From Sphaerisporangium flaviroseum (GTDB lineage: Bacteria; Actinomycetota; Actinomycetes; Streptosporangiales; Streptosporangiaceae), in the NCBI RefSeq assembly GCF_039537005.1, contig NZ_BAAAZR010000004.1:124001-188000 (forward strand): 64,000 nucleotides of DNA, given 5' to 3'. A program made the position numbers and the translations under genes. Below are positions 1 to 7,468 of the stretch, in pieces. Each line of letters begins with the position of its first letter. Position 1 is the first letter of the stretch. The notes below the pieces were generated by a model that saw only the letters and a list, made by a program, of their open reading frames with translations, had not been told where the DNA came from and did no database searches.

Positions 1-2
1 TG

Positions 3-350
3 ATCTGCGGAGTGGTGCTGTTCACCTCCCTGTGGACGCTGGGCGGGGCCCTGCAGTTCCTGCTGACCGACGCGCCCGAGGTGGCCAACGCGTTCACCTA
101 CGGGGGCGGCCAGCTCACGCAGTACCCGCTGAGCGTCTACGGGAGCGACCTGGTACGGGCGGTGACGTTCATCGTCCCGCTGGCCTTCGTCAACTGGCAG
201 CCGGGACTGTTCGTCCTCGACCGGCCCGACCCGCTCGGGCTGCCTTACTGGCTGCGCTTCCTCGCCCCGGTCGCCGCGCTCACGCTGGCCTGCCTGGCGG
301 CGTTCGCGTGGCGCGCCGGGCTACGCCGCTACCGTTCGACGGGGAGTTGA
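3..350 (+). CDS. ABC-2 type transporter permease, C-terminal part
   Basis: This is the 3' end of a gene that starts before the window; the frame is open from base 3. The roughly 115 visible residues are hydrophobic, with a segment around TFIVPLAFVNWQPG and a last membrane span (FLAPVAALTLACLAAFAW) followed by a short basic cytoplasmic tail. It stops four bases before the ATG of an ABC ATPase, so the two are almost certainly one operon. The partner ATPase belongs to the group with GVVFGQRTMLWWDLP after Walker A, whose permeases are ABC-2 family membrane proteins (the viologen/daunorubicin-exporter-like group). The substrate cannot be told. An earlier permease gene in the same operon is likely upstream of the window. 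Confidence 0.8.
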   Translation: MCGVVLFTSLWTLGGALQFLLTDAPEVANAFTYGGGQLTQYPLSVYGSDLVRAVTFIVPLAFVNWQPGLFVLDRPDPLGLPYWLRFLAPVAALTLACLAAFAWRAGLRRYRSTGS

Positions 351-354
351 CCAC

Positions 355-1131
355 ATGATCGAGCTCGAAGGCGTCGGCCGTTCCTTCACCGTGCGGCGCA
401 AGGCCGGGAGGCTGCGCCGCGACACCCACGTCGTCCACGCCGTGCGCGACCTGTCCTTCGAGGTGACCGCCGGGGAGTTCGTCGGCTACCTGGGGCCGAA
501 CGGCGCGGGCAAGTCCACGACGATCAAGATGCTGACCGGGATCCTGTCGCCCACGACCGGCCGCATCCGGGTGGCGGGCCTCGACCCCTCCCGGCGCCGT
601 ACGGCGCTCGCGCGGCGCATCGGCGTGGTCTTCGGGCAGCGGACGATGTTGTGGTGGGATCTGCCGCTCAAGGACAGCTTCACCTTGATCCGGCACCTTT
701 ACAAAGTAGATCCGGTGCGGCACCGGAACCGGCTCGCCGAGCTGTGCGACGTGCTCGACCTCGGCGGGTTCCTGGACAAGCCGGTCCGCCAGCTCAGCCT
801 CGGGCAGCGCATGAGGGGCGATATCGCGGCGGCCCTGTTGCACGACCCCGCGGTGCTGGTCCTCGACGAGCCGACCATCGGCCTGGACGTGGTGAGCAAG
901 GCGGCGGTGCGCGGCTTCCTGCGGCGGCTCAACGCCGAGCGGGGCACCACTGTGCTGCTCACGACGCACGACCTCGGGGACATCGAGCGGCTCTGCCGCC
1001 GGGTCATGCTGATCGACCATGGCAGCCTGGCCTTCGACGGGACCGTCGAGGAGCTACGGGCCACCGCCCCGGACGAGACCTCCATCGAGGACGTCGTCAC
1101 CCGGCTCTACACCCGGGCGGTCCAGTCCTGA
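355..1131 (+). CDS. ABC-2 exporter ATP-binding protein
   Basis: Cytoplasmic ATPase of 258 residues that would power the permease just upstream. Walker A is GPNGAGKST (about residue 45), the signature is LSLGQRMRGD (about 143), Walker B is VLVLDEPTIGLD, and the switch histidine is in TTHDLGDIE. The Q-loop region reads GVVFGQRTMLWWDLPLKDSF, characteristic of the ABC-2 subgroup acting with DUF990/viologen-exporter-type permeases. The ATG follows the permease stop by four bases; the stretch ACGGGGAGTTGACC supplies a GGGGAG ribosome site. It is convergent with the next gene, with only seven bases between stops. Role: export of an unidentified small molecule or lipid. Confidence 0.88.
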   Translation: MIELEGVGRSFTVRRKAGRLRRDTHVVHAVRDLSFEVTAGEFVGYLGPNGAGKSTTIKMLTGILSPTTGRIRVAGLDPSRRRTALARRIGVVFGQRTMLWWDLPLKDSFTLIRHLYKVDPVRHRNRLAELCDVLDLGGFLDKPVRQLSLGQRMRGDIAAALLHDPAVLVLDEPTIGLDVVSKAAVRGFLRRLNAERGTTVLLTTHDLGDIERLCRRVMLIDHGSLAFDGTVEELRATAPDETSIEDVVTRLYTRAVQS

Positions 1132-1138
1132 GTGCCGG

Positions 1139-1654
1139 TCAGTAGTAGCCGCCGCCCGCGGGCTGGGCGGGGGGCTCCTCCTCGTAGACCTCCTCCAGCT
1201 CCCGTTGACGGCCGGCCCAGCGGGAGGGCATGAGCACGGGGATGAACAGCGCGATGCCCAGCATCGCGAAGATCCCCATGCCCAGCAGTTCCTGCATGCC
1301 CTTGCCCGACTGGACGATCATCGGGTTCATCGAGGGGTCGACCGGCGCCAGGCCCAGAGCCCTGTTCACGTCGAGCGCGTAGATCACCGTCCACGCCAGC
1401 AGCGCCATGGAGGGGACGAACGTCGCCAGGGGCGAGACCCTCCCCGCCATGACCAGGCCGAGGATCAGGCCCGCCACCAGCATTGCGGCCAGGCCGATGA
1501 GCGCCTTGGTGTCCCTGACCGGATCGACCGCGCTCGCGGCGCCCGCGGCGACGCTGGTCATCCCACGGTACGCGTCCTGGGACGCCCAGCCGGTGCCGGC
1601 CAGAAGGATCGCCGTCACCACTACACCGAGCAGCAACCCGAGAAAGTGCCGCAT
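1139..1654 (-). CDS. Small four-span membrane protein, unknown function
   Basis: A 171-residue protein of unknown function. The chosen ATG (1654) is preceded by a GAGGTG ribosome site (GCGAGGTGGTGACCAT); the frame is open further upstream but without a comparable start. Four hydrophobic segments are visible: residues about 2-24 (HFLGLLLGVVVTAILLAG), 48-70, 76-95 and 124-145. The tail is acidic (RELEEVYEEEPPA) and ends GGGYY, so it probably lies in the cytoplasm. It is divergent from the next gene (138 bases apart) and convergent with the upstream ABC ATPase. No enzymatic motif was seen. Confidence 0.7.
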   Translation of the reverse strand: MRHFLGLLLGVVVTAILLAGTGWASQDAYRGMTSVAAGAASAVDPVRDTKALIGLAAMLVAGLILGLVMAGRVSPLATFVPSMALLAWTVIYALDVNRALGLAPVDPSMNPMIVQSGKGMQELLGMGIFAMLGIALFIPVLMPSRWAGRQRELEEVYEEEPPAQPAGGGYY

Positions 1655-1792
1655 ATGGTCACCACCTCGCCCTTTACGGAACAGGAACGCGGGCAACAGT
1701 AGCGACAAAAAAGGCGAAGCGGCAGACGTCGCAACGAGACGGTCGGATTGCGGCCCGACCTTTCGTGACGGGCACGCCCCCGGCATGACACC

Positions 1793-2383
1793 ATGTGGGG
1801 CGTCATGCGCGCCAACCTCCCCCTGCGCCTACTTCGGTCGGCGGCCTTCACGGTCGTCTGTGTGACGCTCGCCGTGCTCGGCCACCGTGCCGCGGGCGGG
1901 CCGGGCCCGGGGTCGTGGGCGATGGCGGCCGGCGGCGCCACGGTGACCGTCCTGGTGGCGCTGCTCGCCGGGTGCGAGCGCTCGCCCCAGACGATCATCG
2001 GGTTCCTCATCGGCACGCAGGTGTTCCTGCACCAGCTTTTCGGCGTCTCCGGGAGTGCCGGCTCTCCCCTGAGCATCCACCTCTCCCACGGGCAGGGGCT
2101 GGGCGCCGACCTCGGCATGGTGGTCGCCCATCTCACGGCCACGCTGATCACCGGCTGGTGGCTGGCCCGGGGCGAGTCCGCCCTGTGGTCGGTGCTGCGC
2201 ACGCTCGGCACGCTCGTGGTGCGCAGGCTGCGTCACCTGCTCGCCCTGCACGGCGAGTGCGGGACCGGTCCCGCACGGCCCGGCCTCCGTCCTTCCCCCC
2301 ACCCGATTCCCGCCCTCTCCCGGCGGGAGCTCCGCCACACCGTCAGCAGGCGCGGTCCTCCACTTCCCGCCGCCTCCCTCTGA
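1793..2383 (+). CDS. Putative membrane protein preceding ycnI
   Basis: A 196-residue protein with three or four hydrophobic segments: about 13-30 (AAFTVVCVTLAVLGH), 43-60 (AMAAGGATVTVLVALLAG), 68-86 and 107-125. The C-terminal 50 residues are basic and proline-rich with no structure I can assign. The start could instead be the internal ATG at 1805; neither has a clear ribosome site. It runs in the same direction as the YcnI gene about 110 bases downstream. Membrane proteins of this sort often accompany ycnI in actinobacteria, suggesting a link to copper handling, but this is inferred from position alone. Confidence 0.62.
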   Translation: MWGVMRANLPLRLLRSAAFTVVCVTLAVLGHRAAGGPGPGSWAMAAGGATVTVLVALLAGCERSPQTIIGFLIGTQVFLHQLFGVSGSAGSPLSIHLSHGQGLGADLGMVVAHLTATLITGWWLARGESALWSVLRTLGTLVVRRLRHLLALHGECGTGPARPGLRPSPHPIPALSRRELRHTVSRRGPPLPAASL

Positions 2384-2493
2384 CACCCTCGCGAGCCGCC
2401 GCGATCCGCCGGCCTGCCCCTCCGGCACGCCCGGATCAGCCTCGGCGTGGCTCGCGATCTCCGGCTTTCTCACCGATGAAGTGGAGTTCCTCG

Positions 2494-3267
2494 ATGTCGT
2501 TACGCTCTGCCGGCCGTCGTGTGGCCGTCGTCACCGCCGGCGCCCTCGCCGTCACCGCCGCACTCGCCCTTCCCGCCCTCGCCCACGTCACCATCAACCC
2601 CGGAACGGCGGAGAAGGGCGGGTTCACCAAGGTCGCCTTCCGTGTGCCCAACGAGCGGGACAAGGCCTCGACCACCAAGCTGGTGATCGACCTTCCGGCG
2701 GACCACCCGCTGCCGTTCGTCTCGGTGCGCCCGGTTCCCGGCTGGAAGGTGAAGATCACCGAGAGCAAGCTGCCCAAGCCCGTCACCTCCAAGTACGGCG
2801 AGATCACCGAGGCCGTCACGAAGATCACCTGGAGCGGGGGCACGATCGAACCGGGCCAGTTCCAGGAGTTCGAGGTCTCGATGGGCTTCATGCCCGAGGA
2901 CACCGACCAGTTGCTCTTCCCCGCGACCCAGACCTACTCCAACGGCGAGGTCGTGAAGTGGGACGACGAGCCCAAGGCCGACGGCTCGGAGGCCGAGCAC
3001 CCCGTCCCGGCGCTCAAGCTGGTCGCCGCGGCGGGCAAGGACTCCCACGGGGCGGGCGCCGCGTCCGCGAGCCCAGGCGTCTCCGCGACGCCGGCGCAGG
3101 CGGTCAAGGCGCGCGCCGACGAGCATGACGACGGGGGCGCGGGCCCGGCCTCCGACGGGACGGCGCGGCTGCTTGCGGGCGTCGGCATCGCCGTCGGCGT
3201 GGCCGGCGTCGCGACCGGTGTCGCCGGCCTGCGCCGCGGCCGCCGGACCCCGCAGGNNNNNCACTGA
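2494..3267 (+). CDS. ycnI: YcnI family (DUF1775) copper-binding protein
   Basis: Secreted, membrane-anchored copper protein of about 255 residues. The ATG at 2494 has a GGAG site seven bases upstream; an in-frame ATG at 2476 would add six residues. A signal peptide ends in ALPALA-HVTINPG, so cleavage would expose an N-terminal histidine, which YcnI proteins use with a glutamate and a tryptophan to hold Cu(II). The DUF1775 body (LVIDLP, VPGWKV, ITWSGG, FPATQTYS.GEVVKW) spans about 28-165. A low-complexity linker follows, then a C-terminal membrane anchor (LLAGVGIAVGVAGVATGVAG) and an arginine tail. Five Ns fall in the last codons, so the extreme C-terminus and stop are uncertain. Confidence 0.88.
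   Translation: MSLRSAGRRVAVVTAGALAVTAALALPALAHVTINPGTAEKGGFTKVAFRVPNERDKASTTKLVIDLPADHPLPFVSVRPVPGWKVKITESKLPKPVTSKYGEITEAVTKITWSGGTIEPGQFQEFEVSMGFMPEDTDQLLFPATQTYSNGEVVKWDDEPKADGSEAEHPVPALKLVAAAGKDSHGAGAASASPGVSATPAQAVKARADEHDDGGAGPASDGTARLLAGVGIAVGVAGVATGVAGLRRGRRTPQXXH
3257..3261. other. Assembly gap (5 N)
   Basis: Five undetermined bases at the very end of the ycnI reading frame, directly before a GC-rich tandem repeat that probably caused the break. The true gap length is unknown, so the last residues and stop codon of ycnI are provisional. Confidence 0.99.
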
Positions 3268-3400
3268 CCCGCGGGCCGTTCCGCCGCCGGCCCGCGGGCC
3301 GTTCCGCCGCCGGCCCGCGGGCCTGTCCCCGCCACTGACCCGCGGGCCGTTCCGCCGCCGGCCCGCGGGCCTTCCCGCCGCTGGCCGGTGGGCGGGACGG
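3262..3400. repeat. GC-rich direct repeats between convergent genes
   Basis: The unit CCGCGGGCCGTTCCGCCGCC occurs three times here. A longer block of about 39 bases beginning CACTGACCCGCGGGCC occurs at 3262 and again at 3333, a period of 71. Each unit contains the palindrome CCCGCGGG. The block lies between the 3' ends of ycnI (+) and the ABC permease (-), so the hairpins may act as a bidirectional terminator. It abuts the assembly gap, and copy number may be wrong. Confidence 0.8.
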
Positions 3401-3448
3401 CGCGTGACCTGGTGACCGGGTCCTGGTGCGCGAGCGCCCGGACCCGGC

Positions 3449-4423
3449 TCAGCTGGTGATGTCGCGGCCGGAGAAGCGGCCCCAGGCGATCGAGCCGAAG
3501 ACCACCGCGTAGGCGGCGAACACCAGCAGCCCCTGGGTCATCACGTCGCTCGCGACCGGGTCGCGCAACGCGCCGTCGAAGGCACCCCACCACGAGGTCA
3601 GCAGGTAGGGCTGCACCGCCTCGAGCTGCGGGATCAGGCTGAAGACGTGCGAGAAGACCACGGTCACGACGGTCGCCGCGACCGCGCCGATCGGCACCTC
3701 GGTCAGCGTCGAGACGGCCAGGCCGACGGCCCCGAGCGCCGCCATCCCCGCGGCGCTGTACCCGGTGACGATCAGGACGCGCAGCAGCCCGTCGGCGAGC
3801 GGCACCGTCGTACCGGAAAGCAGCGTGACCGGGCCCACGGGGAACAGCGCGAAGCCGGTGACCAGCGCGGCGACCGCGACGACCGAGCACGCGGCGAGCG
3901 CGAAGACGGCCACGTTGGCGAACTTCACGACCAGCAGGCGGGTGCGCCCGGCCGGGGCGGTGAGCAGGTACCTCAGGGTGCCGCCGTTGGCCTCCCCCGC
4001 GATCGAGTCGCCCGCGACGACCGCGACGGCAAGCGGGAGAAGCAGCTCGACCAGCAGCGTCAGCGAGGCGAAGGTCAGCATCAGCCCGTTGCCCGCCACC
4101 TGCGTGATGATCGAGGGCGCCTCGGCGTCCGAGTCGACGACCCGGAGCACGATCCCGATCAGCACCGGGACGAAGGCGAGCACGACCAGCATCGCGATGT
4201 TGCGCGGCCTGCGGAAGGTGAGTCCGAGCTCCGAGCGCAGCAGCCGTAGCGCCGCCCGCACCGGCCCCCGGCTCCCGGGCGCCATCACCGCCGCGCCAGG
4301 CCCGGCAGGCCGCCCGGTGGACCGCTCGGCGGGCTGCTCGGCGGGCTGCTCGGCGGGCCGATCCACCGGGGGCGTGGGGGCGGCCACCGGCGTGGCGGTC
4401 CGCGCCGTTCTAACCGTCGACAT
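3449..4423 (-). CDS. ABC-2 type transporter permease
   Basis: Integral membrane subunit of 324 residues. A proline/alanine-rich N-terminal tail of about 60 residues with a PAEQ repeat precedes six hydrophobic segments (for example AMLVVLAFVPVLIGIVL and LLVELLLPLAVAVVAG). The motif AGEANGGTLRYLLTAPAGRTRLL after the second span is typical of ABC-2 permeases acting with NatA/BcrA-type ATPases. The ATG overlaps the end of the ATPase gene by 14 bases and has a GGAGAGG site. With the ATPase and LolA-like protein it forms a three-gene operon read away from the two-component system. Probably an exporter for lipids, peptides or antibiotics. Confidence 0.85.
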   Translation of the reverse strand: MSTVRTARTATPVAAPTPPVDRPAEQPAEQPAERSTGRPAGPGAAVMAPGSRGPVRAALRLLRSELGLTFRRPRNIAMLVVLAFVPVLIGIVLRVVDSDAEAPSIITQVAGNGLMLTFASLTLLVELLLPLAVAVVAGDSIAGEANGGTLRYLLTAPAGRTRLLVVKFANVAVFALAACSVVAVAALVTGFALFPVGPVTLLSGTTVPLADGLLRVLIVTGYSAAGMAALGAVGLAVSTLTEVPIGAVAATVVTVVFSHVFSLIPQLEAVQPYLLTSWWGAFDGALRDPVASDVMTQGLLVFAAYAVVFGSIAWGRFSGRDITS

Positions 4424-5408
4424 CGAATCCCTCTCCTGTCAGGCCCACGAACAGCTCTTCCAGACTCGGCCGCGTGACGGCGAAGCCGCGTACGGCGACG
4501 CCGTCCCTCACGAGCTCCGCGCAGACACGCTCCGGCTCGAGGCCGCCGAGCTCGGCCGTGACCTCCTGCTCCCCGGTGCGCACGTCGGCGAGGCCGAGGC
4601 CTCGCAGCACGTCCGCCGCCTGGCCGGGATGGGGGCTCTCCACGCGGACGCGGGGAGCGTGCCCGCCTCGCAGCTCGGCGATCGGCCCCTGGGCGACCAG
4701 CCGCCCGGTGCGCATCACGCCGACGTGGGTGCACATCTGCTCCACCTCGGTCAGCAGGTGGGAGGAGACGAAGACGGTGGTGCCGTCCGCCGCGATGTCC
4801 TTGATCAGAGACCGCACCTCCCTGGTGCCCTGCGGGTCCAGCCCGTTGGTCGGCTCGTCCAGCACGAGCAGCTCGCGCGGGCCGAGCAGCGCGGCGGCGA
4901 TGGCCAGGCGCTGGCGCATGCCGAGGGAGTACGCCCGGTACCTCTTCCCGGCCGCCGCGCCGAGCCCTACCCGGTCCAGCGCGACGCCGACCCTGCCGGT
5001 GACCGTGCGGGGGTCGGCGGTCGGGTCCGCGGCGTCGTAGCGGCGCAGGTTCGCCTCGCCGGAGAGGTAGGGGTAGAAGGCCGGCCCCTCGACGAGGGCT
5101 CCGACCTTCGGCAGGGCGGCGGCGAGCCCGGCGGGCATGGCCTGGCCGAGCACCTCACAGCCCCCGCTGGTGGGGTTCATCAGGCCGAGCAGCATGCGGA
5201 TGGTCGTGGTCTTGCCCGAACCGTTGGGGCCGAGGAAGCCGAAGACCGAGCCGCGCGGCACCGCGAGGTGCAGATCGTCGACGGCGACCTGCCCGCCGCG
5301 GAAGCGCTTGGTCAGCCCTCGCGACACGATCGAGCAGTCGCCAGGCATGTGCGGGGCCCCTTGAGGGGGCGCCGCCTCGTGCGCCCCCTCCCCCATCGTC
5401 GTCGTCAT
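4410..5408 (-). CDS. ABC-2 exporter ATP-binding protein
   Basis: ATPase of about 332 residues. Walker A is GPNGSGKTT, the signature is YSLGMRQRL, Walker B is LLVLDEPTNGLD, and the switch histidine is in VSSHLLTEVEQM. About 90 residues beyond the core form the C-terminal extension usual in BcrA/NatA-type ATPases. The ATG at 5408 overlaps the stop of the LolA-like gene as TGATG, indicating translational coupling; a GTG one codon earlier is also possible. The N-terminus has about 20 extra residues before the first strand. It would drive the downstream permease. Confidence 0.88.
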   Translation of the reverse strand: MTTTMGEGAHEAAPPQGAPHMPGDCSIVSRGLTKRFRGGQVAVDDLHLAVPRGSVFGFLGPNGSGKTTTIRMLLGLMNPTSGGCEVLGQAMPAGLAAALPKVGALVEGPAFYPYLSGEANLRRYDAADPTADPRTVTGRVGVALDRVGLGAAAGKRYRAYSLGMRQRLAIAAALLGPRELLVLDEPTNGLDPQGTREVRSLIKDIAADGTTVFVSSHLLTEVEQMCTHVGVMRTGRLVAQGPIAELRGGHAPRVRVESPHPGQAADVLRGLGLADVRTGEQEVTAELGGLEPERVCAELVRDGVAVRGFAVTRPSLEELFVGLTGEGFDVDG

Positions 5409-6577
5409 CACTTGTGGCCGGCCGCCTCGGCCAGCGCCTCGGGGGTCACCGCGCCGACCAGCAGCCTGCCGTCGTCGGTGAGCAGCGCGGAGACCAGCTT
5501 GCTCTGGACGACCCTGCCGCTCCCCCAGGGCCCGGAGACCTGCTTGGCCGACTTCAGCAGCGAGTTGACCATCTGGGCCGGGTCACCGCCGCGCCCGTTC
5601 TCGCGCCCCGCCTCCTGCTTGGCGAGGTCGTCGATCGAGAAAGGCATCTGGACGATGGTCCCCCAGCCACTGCCCGACATGCGGGGCTTGTCCGCTTCCT
5701 TGGCCAGTGGGCCGTGGTCGGCCCCCAGCTCATGGGAGTCCTTGCCTGCGGCGCCGATCGTCTTCTCCTCGACCTTGGCGCCGGCCGGCGGGGTGAAGGC
5801 GAAGTTCTCCGGAGCGGGCGCGGAGAACGTCACCTGGGTGAAGCCGACCTCGAACGCCGGCTCGGCCGCGCCCTTGGCGAAGACCTGGACGCGCAGCGGG
5901 ACGTAGGTCTCCCCGTCGAGCGCGAGCTTGACCTCCTTGACCAGGGACGAGGAGTCCTTGGGCGTGAGGACGAGCTGGTAGGCCGCGCGGCCCGCGATGT
6001 GCTGGCCGTTCTCGACCGTGACGGCCGTGTTGGTCTCGGCCGCCTTCAGCGCGTGGGCCGCCAGCTCGTTGGGGGTCGTGGCGGTGGGCAGGGCGGAGTG
6101 CGCGGTCTCGAGGCCGGTGGCCTTGGCCCCCGCCGGCAGCTTGAAGCGCGTGGCGGTGTTGGAGGTGCTCTCCCACACCCAGGCCTCGCCCTTGCCGGTG
6201 GAGATGAAGTCGGTCTCGCTCATCTGGCCGGGCAGCGCGAGCCGTACCCGGCCGTCCCCGCCGTACCAGACCCGGATCGTGTGCGAGCCCGACAGCAGGG
6301 ACAGCGGCGAGCTGCTCGTGCCCCCGGGGATCGGCAGCGAGGGCAGGCCGAGGGAAGCCGTCTCCACCAGGGTGCCCGACATCGCGGGCGGTTGCCTGTC
6401 GTGCGCCGCCTTGGCGACCTCCGCGAGCAACTGCTCGGCGGTGCGGTCGGGGAGGGAGGGATCGCCCTGGACGGCGGCGATGACCGGCCCCGCGCCGACC
6501 GCGGCTCCCACCACGGCGATGGCTGCGACCGGGACTCCCCACCTCACGGCGCGTGCTCTTCTCGACTGGGGCGACAT
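5408..6577 (-). CDS. LolA/RseB-like secreted lipoprotein-carrier-fold protein
   Basis: A 389-residue exported protein. The ATG at 6577 is chosen because AAGGAG lies five bases upstream; an ATG at 6613 would add 12 residues. A single N-terminal membrane segment (WGVPVAAIAVVGAAVGAGPVIAA) anchors or exports it. The rest resembles the LolA/DUF2092 half-barrel: TAEQLLAEVAKA, TLVETASLGLP, then strands such as WVWESTSNTATRFKLPAG and AYQLVLTPKDSSSLVKEVKLALD. In actinobacteria such proteins are commonly encoded with an OmpR-type two-component system and an ABC exporter, as here. Likely role: binding a hydrophobic ligand or sensing envelope state outside the membrane. Confidence 0.75.
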   Translation of the reverse strand: MSPQSRRARAVRWGVPVAAIAVVGAAVGAGPVIAAVQGDPSLPDRTAEQLLAEVAKAAHDRQPPAMSGTLVETASLGLPSLPIPGGTSSSPLSLLSGSHTIRVWYGGDGRVRLALPGQMSETDFISTGKGEAWVWESTSNTATRFKLPAGAKATGLETAHSALPTATTPNELAAHALKAAETNTAVTVENGQHIAGRAAYQLVLTPKDSSSLVKEVKLALDGETYVPLRVQVFAKGAAEPAFEVGFTQVTFSAPAPENFAFTPPAGAKVEEKTIGAAGKDSHELGADHGPLAKEADKPRMSGSGWGTIVQMPFSIDDLAKQEAGRENGRGGDPAQMVNSLLKSAKQVSGPWGSGRVVQSKLVSALLTDDGRLLVGAVTPEALAEAAGHK

Positions 6578-6645
6578 GTCACTCCTTAACGGTATGTCTT
6601 CCTGATCCGACATCCGCAGACTGCCGTGCGGAGCCTGTGCCGAAG

Positions 6646-6743
6646 CTGAGACAGACTGAGAGGGCTCTCAGCTGCGACCCGCCCCGGCGGCTTCCGCAGG
6701 TGGGAAGGTCTGGGGCCGCCGCCGGCTCTCAGCCGGGTCTCAG
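6646..6743. promoter_or_regulatory. Clustered TCTCAG half-sites in divergent promoter
   Basis: The intergenic region between the LolA-like operon (-) and the response regulator (+) contains five copies of one hexamer. CTGAGA is at 6646-6651 and 6656-6661; its complement TCTCAG is at 6666-6671, 6727-6732 and 6738-6743. Spacings of 10 and 11 bases match one helical turn, as for OmpR-family direct-repeat sites. Two clusters, each nearer one gene, suggest the regulator controls both itself and the exporter operon. Confidence 0.62.
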
Positions 6744-6793
6744 GGGGGACAGGCCAAGATGGCGGGACAGGTGTCACTTCTCGGGAGGTCCGG

Positions 6794-7468
6794 ATGCGCG
6801 TGCTCGTCGTCGAGGACGAGAGGCGGATGGCCGCCGCGCTGCGGCGCGGGCTGCAGGCCGAGGGCTTCGCGGTCGACCTGGCCCACGACGGCGAGGACGG
6901 CCTGCACCTGGCCAGGGAGGGCGACTACGACGTGGTCGTGCTCGACATCATGCTGCCCGGGCTTTCCGGCTACAACGTGTGCAAGCGGCTGCGGGCCGAG
7001 GAGAACTGGGTGCCGATCCTGATGCTCTCGGCCAAGGACGGGGAGTACGACCTGGCGGACGGCCTCGACCTGGGCGCCGACGACTACCTCACCAAGCCGT
7101 TCTCCTACGTCGTGCTGGTGGCCCGTCTGCGGGCACTCATGCGGCGTGGCGCGCGCCGCCGCCCTGCGGTGCTGCGGTCGGGGGACCTCACCCTGGACCC
7201 GGCGGGCCGCACGGTCACGCGCGGCGACACCGCGATCGAGCTGACGCCGCGGGAGTTCGGCCTGCTGGAGTTCCTGCTGCGCCGTCCCGGCGAGGTGGTG
7301 TCGAAGTCCGAGATCCTGGAGCACGTCTGGGACACCTACGACACCGACCCCAACGTGGTCGAGGTCTACGTCGGCTACCTGCGCAGGAAGATCGACGTCC
7401 CGTTCGGGCGTAACGCCCTGCAGACCGTGCGCGGAGCGGGCTACCGGCTGGTGGGCGATGGAGGCTGA
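6794..7468 (+). CDS. OmpR family response regulator
   Basis: Cytoplasmic two-component regulator of 224 residues. The receiver domain has the acidic pair in VVEDER, the phospho-acceptor Asp51 in VVVLDIMLPG, Ser79 and Lys101 in LTKPF. A C-terminal OmpR/PhoB winged helix follows (ELTPREFGLLEFLLRRPGEV, then VGYLRRKID and VRGAGYRLV). GGGAGG precedes the ATG by five bases. The kinase gene overlaps its end by 11 bases. TCTCAG repeats upstream suggest autoregulation and control of the divergent LolA-like/ABC operon. Confidence 0.93.
   Translation: MRVLVVEDERRMAAALRRGLQAEGFAVDLAHDGEDGLHLAREGDYDVVVLDIMLPGLSGYNVCKRLRAEENWVPILMLSAKDGEYDLADGLDLGADDYLTKPFSYVVLVARLRALMRRGARRRPAVLRSGDLTLDPAGRTVTRGDTAIELTPREFGLLEFLLRRPGEVVSKSEILEHVWDTYDTDPNVVEVYVGYLRRKIDVPFGRNALQTVRGAGYRLVGDGG

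Noticed and set aside
3765..5906. Open frame of 713 codons on the plus strand
   Set aside because: Antisense to the ABC permease, ATPase and LolA-like genes, with low-complexity composition; a shadow.
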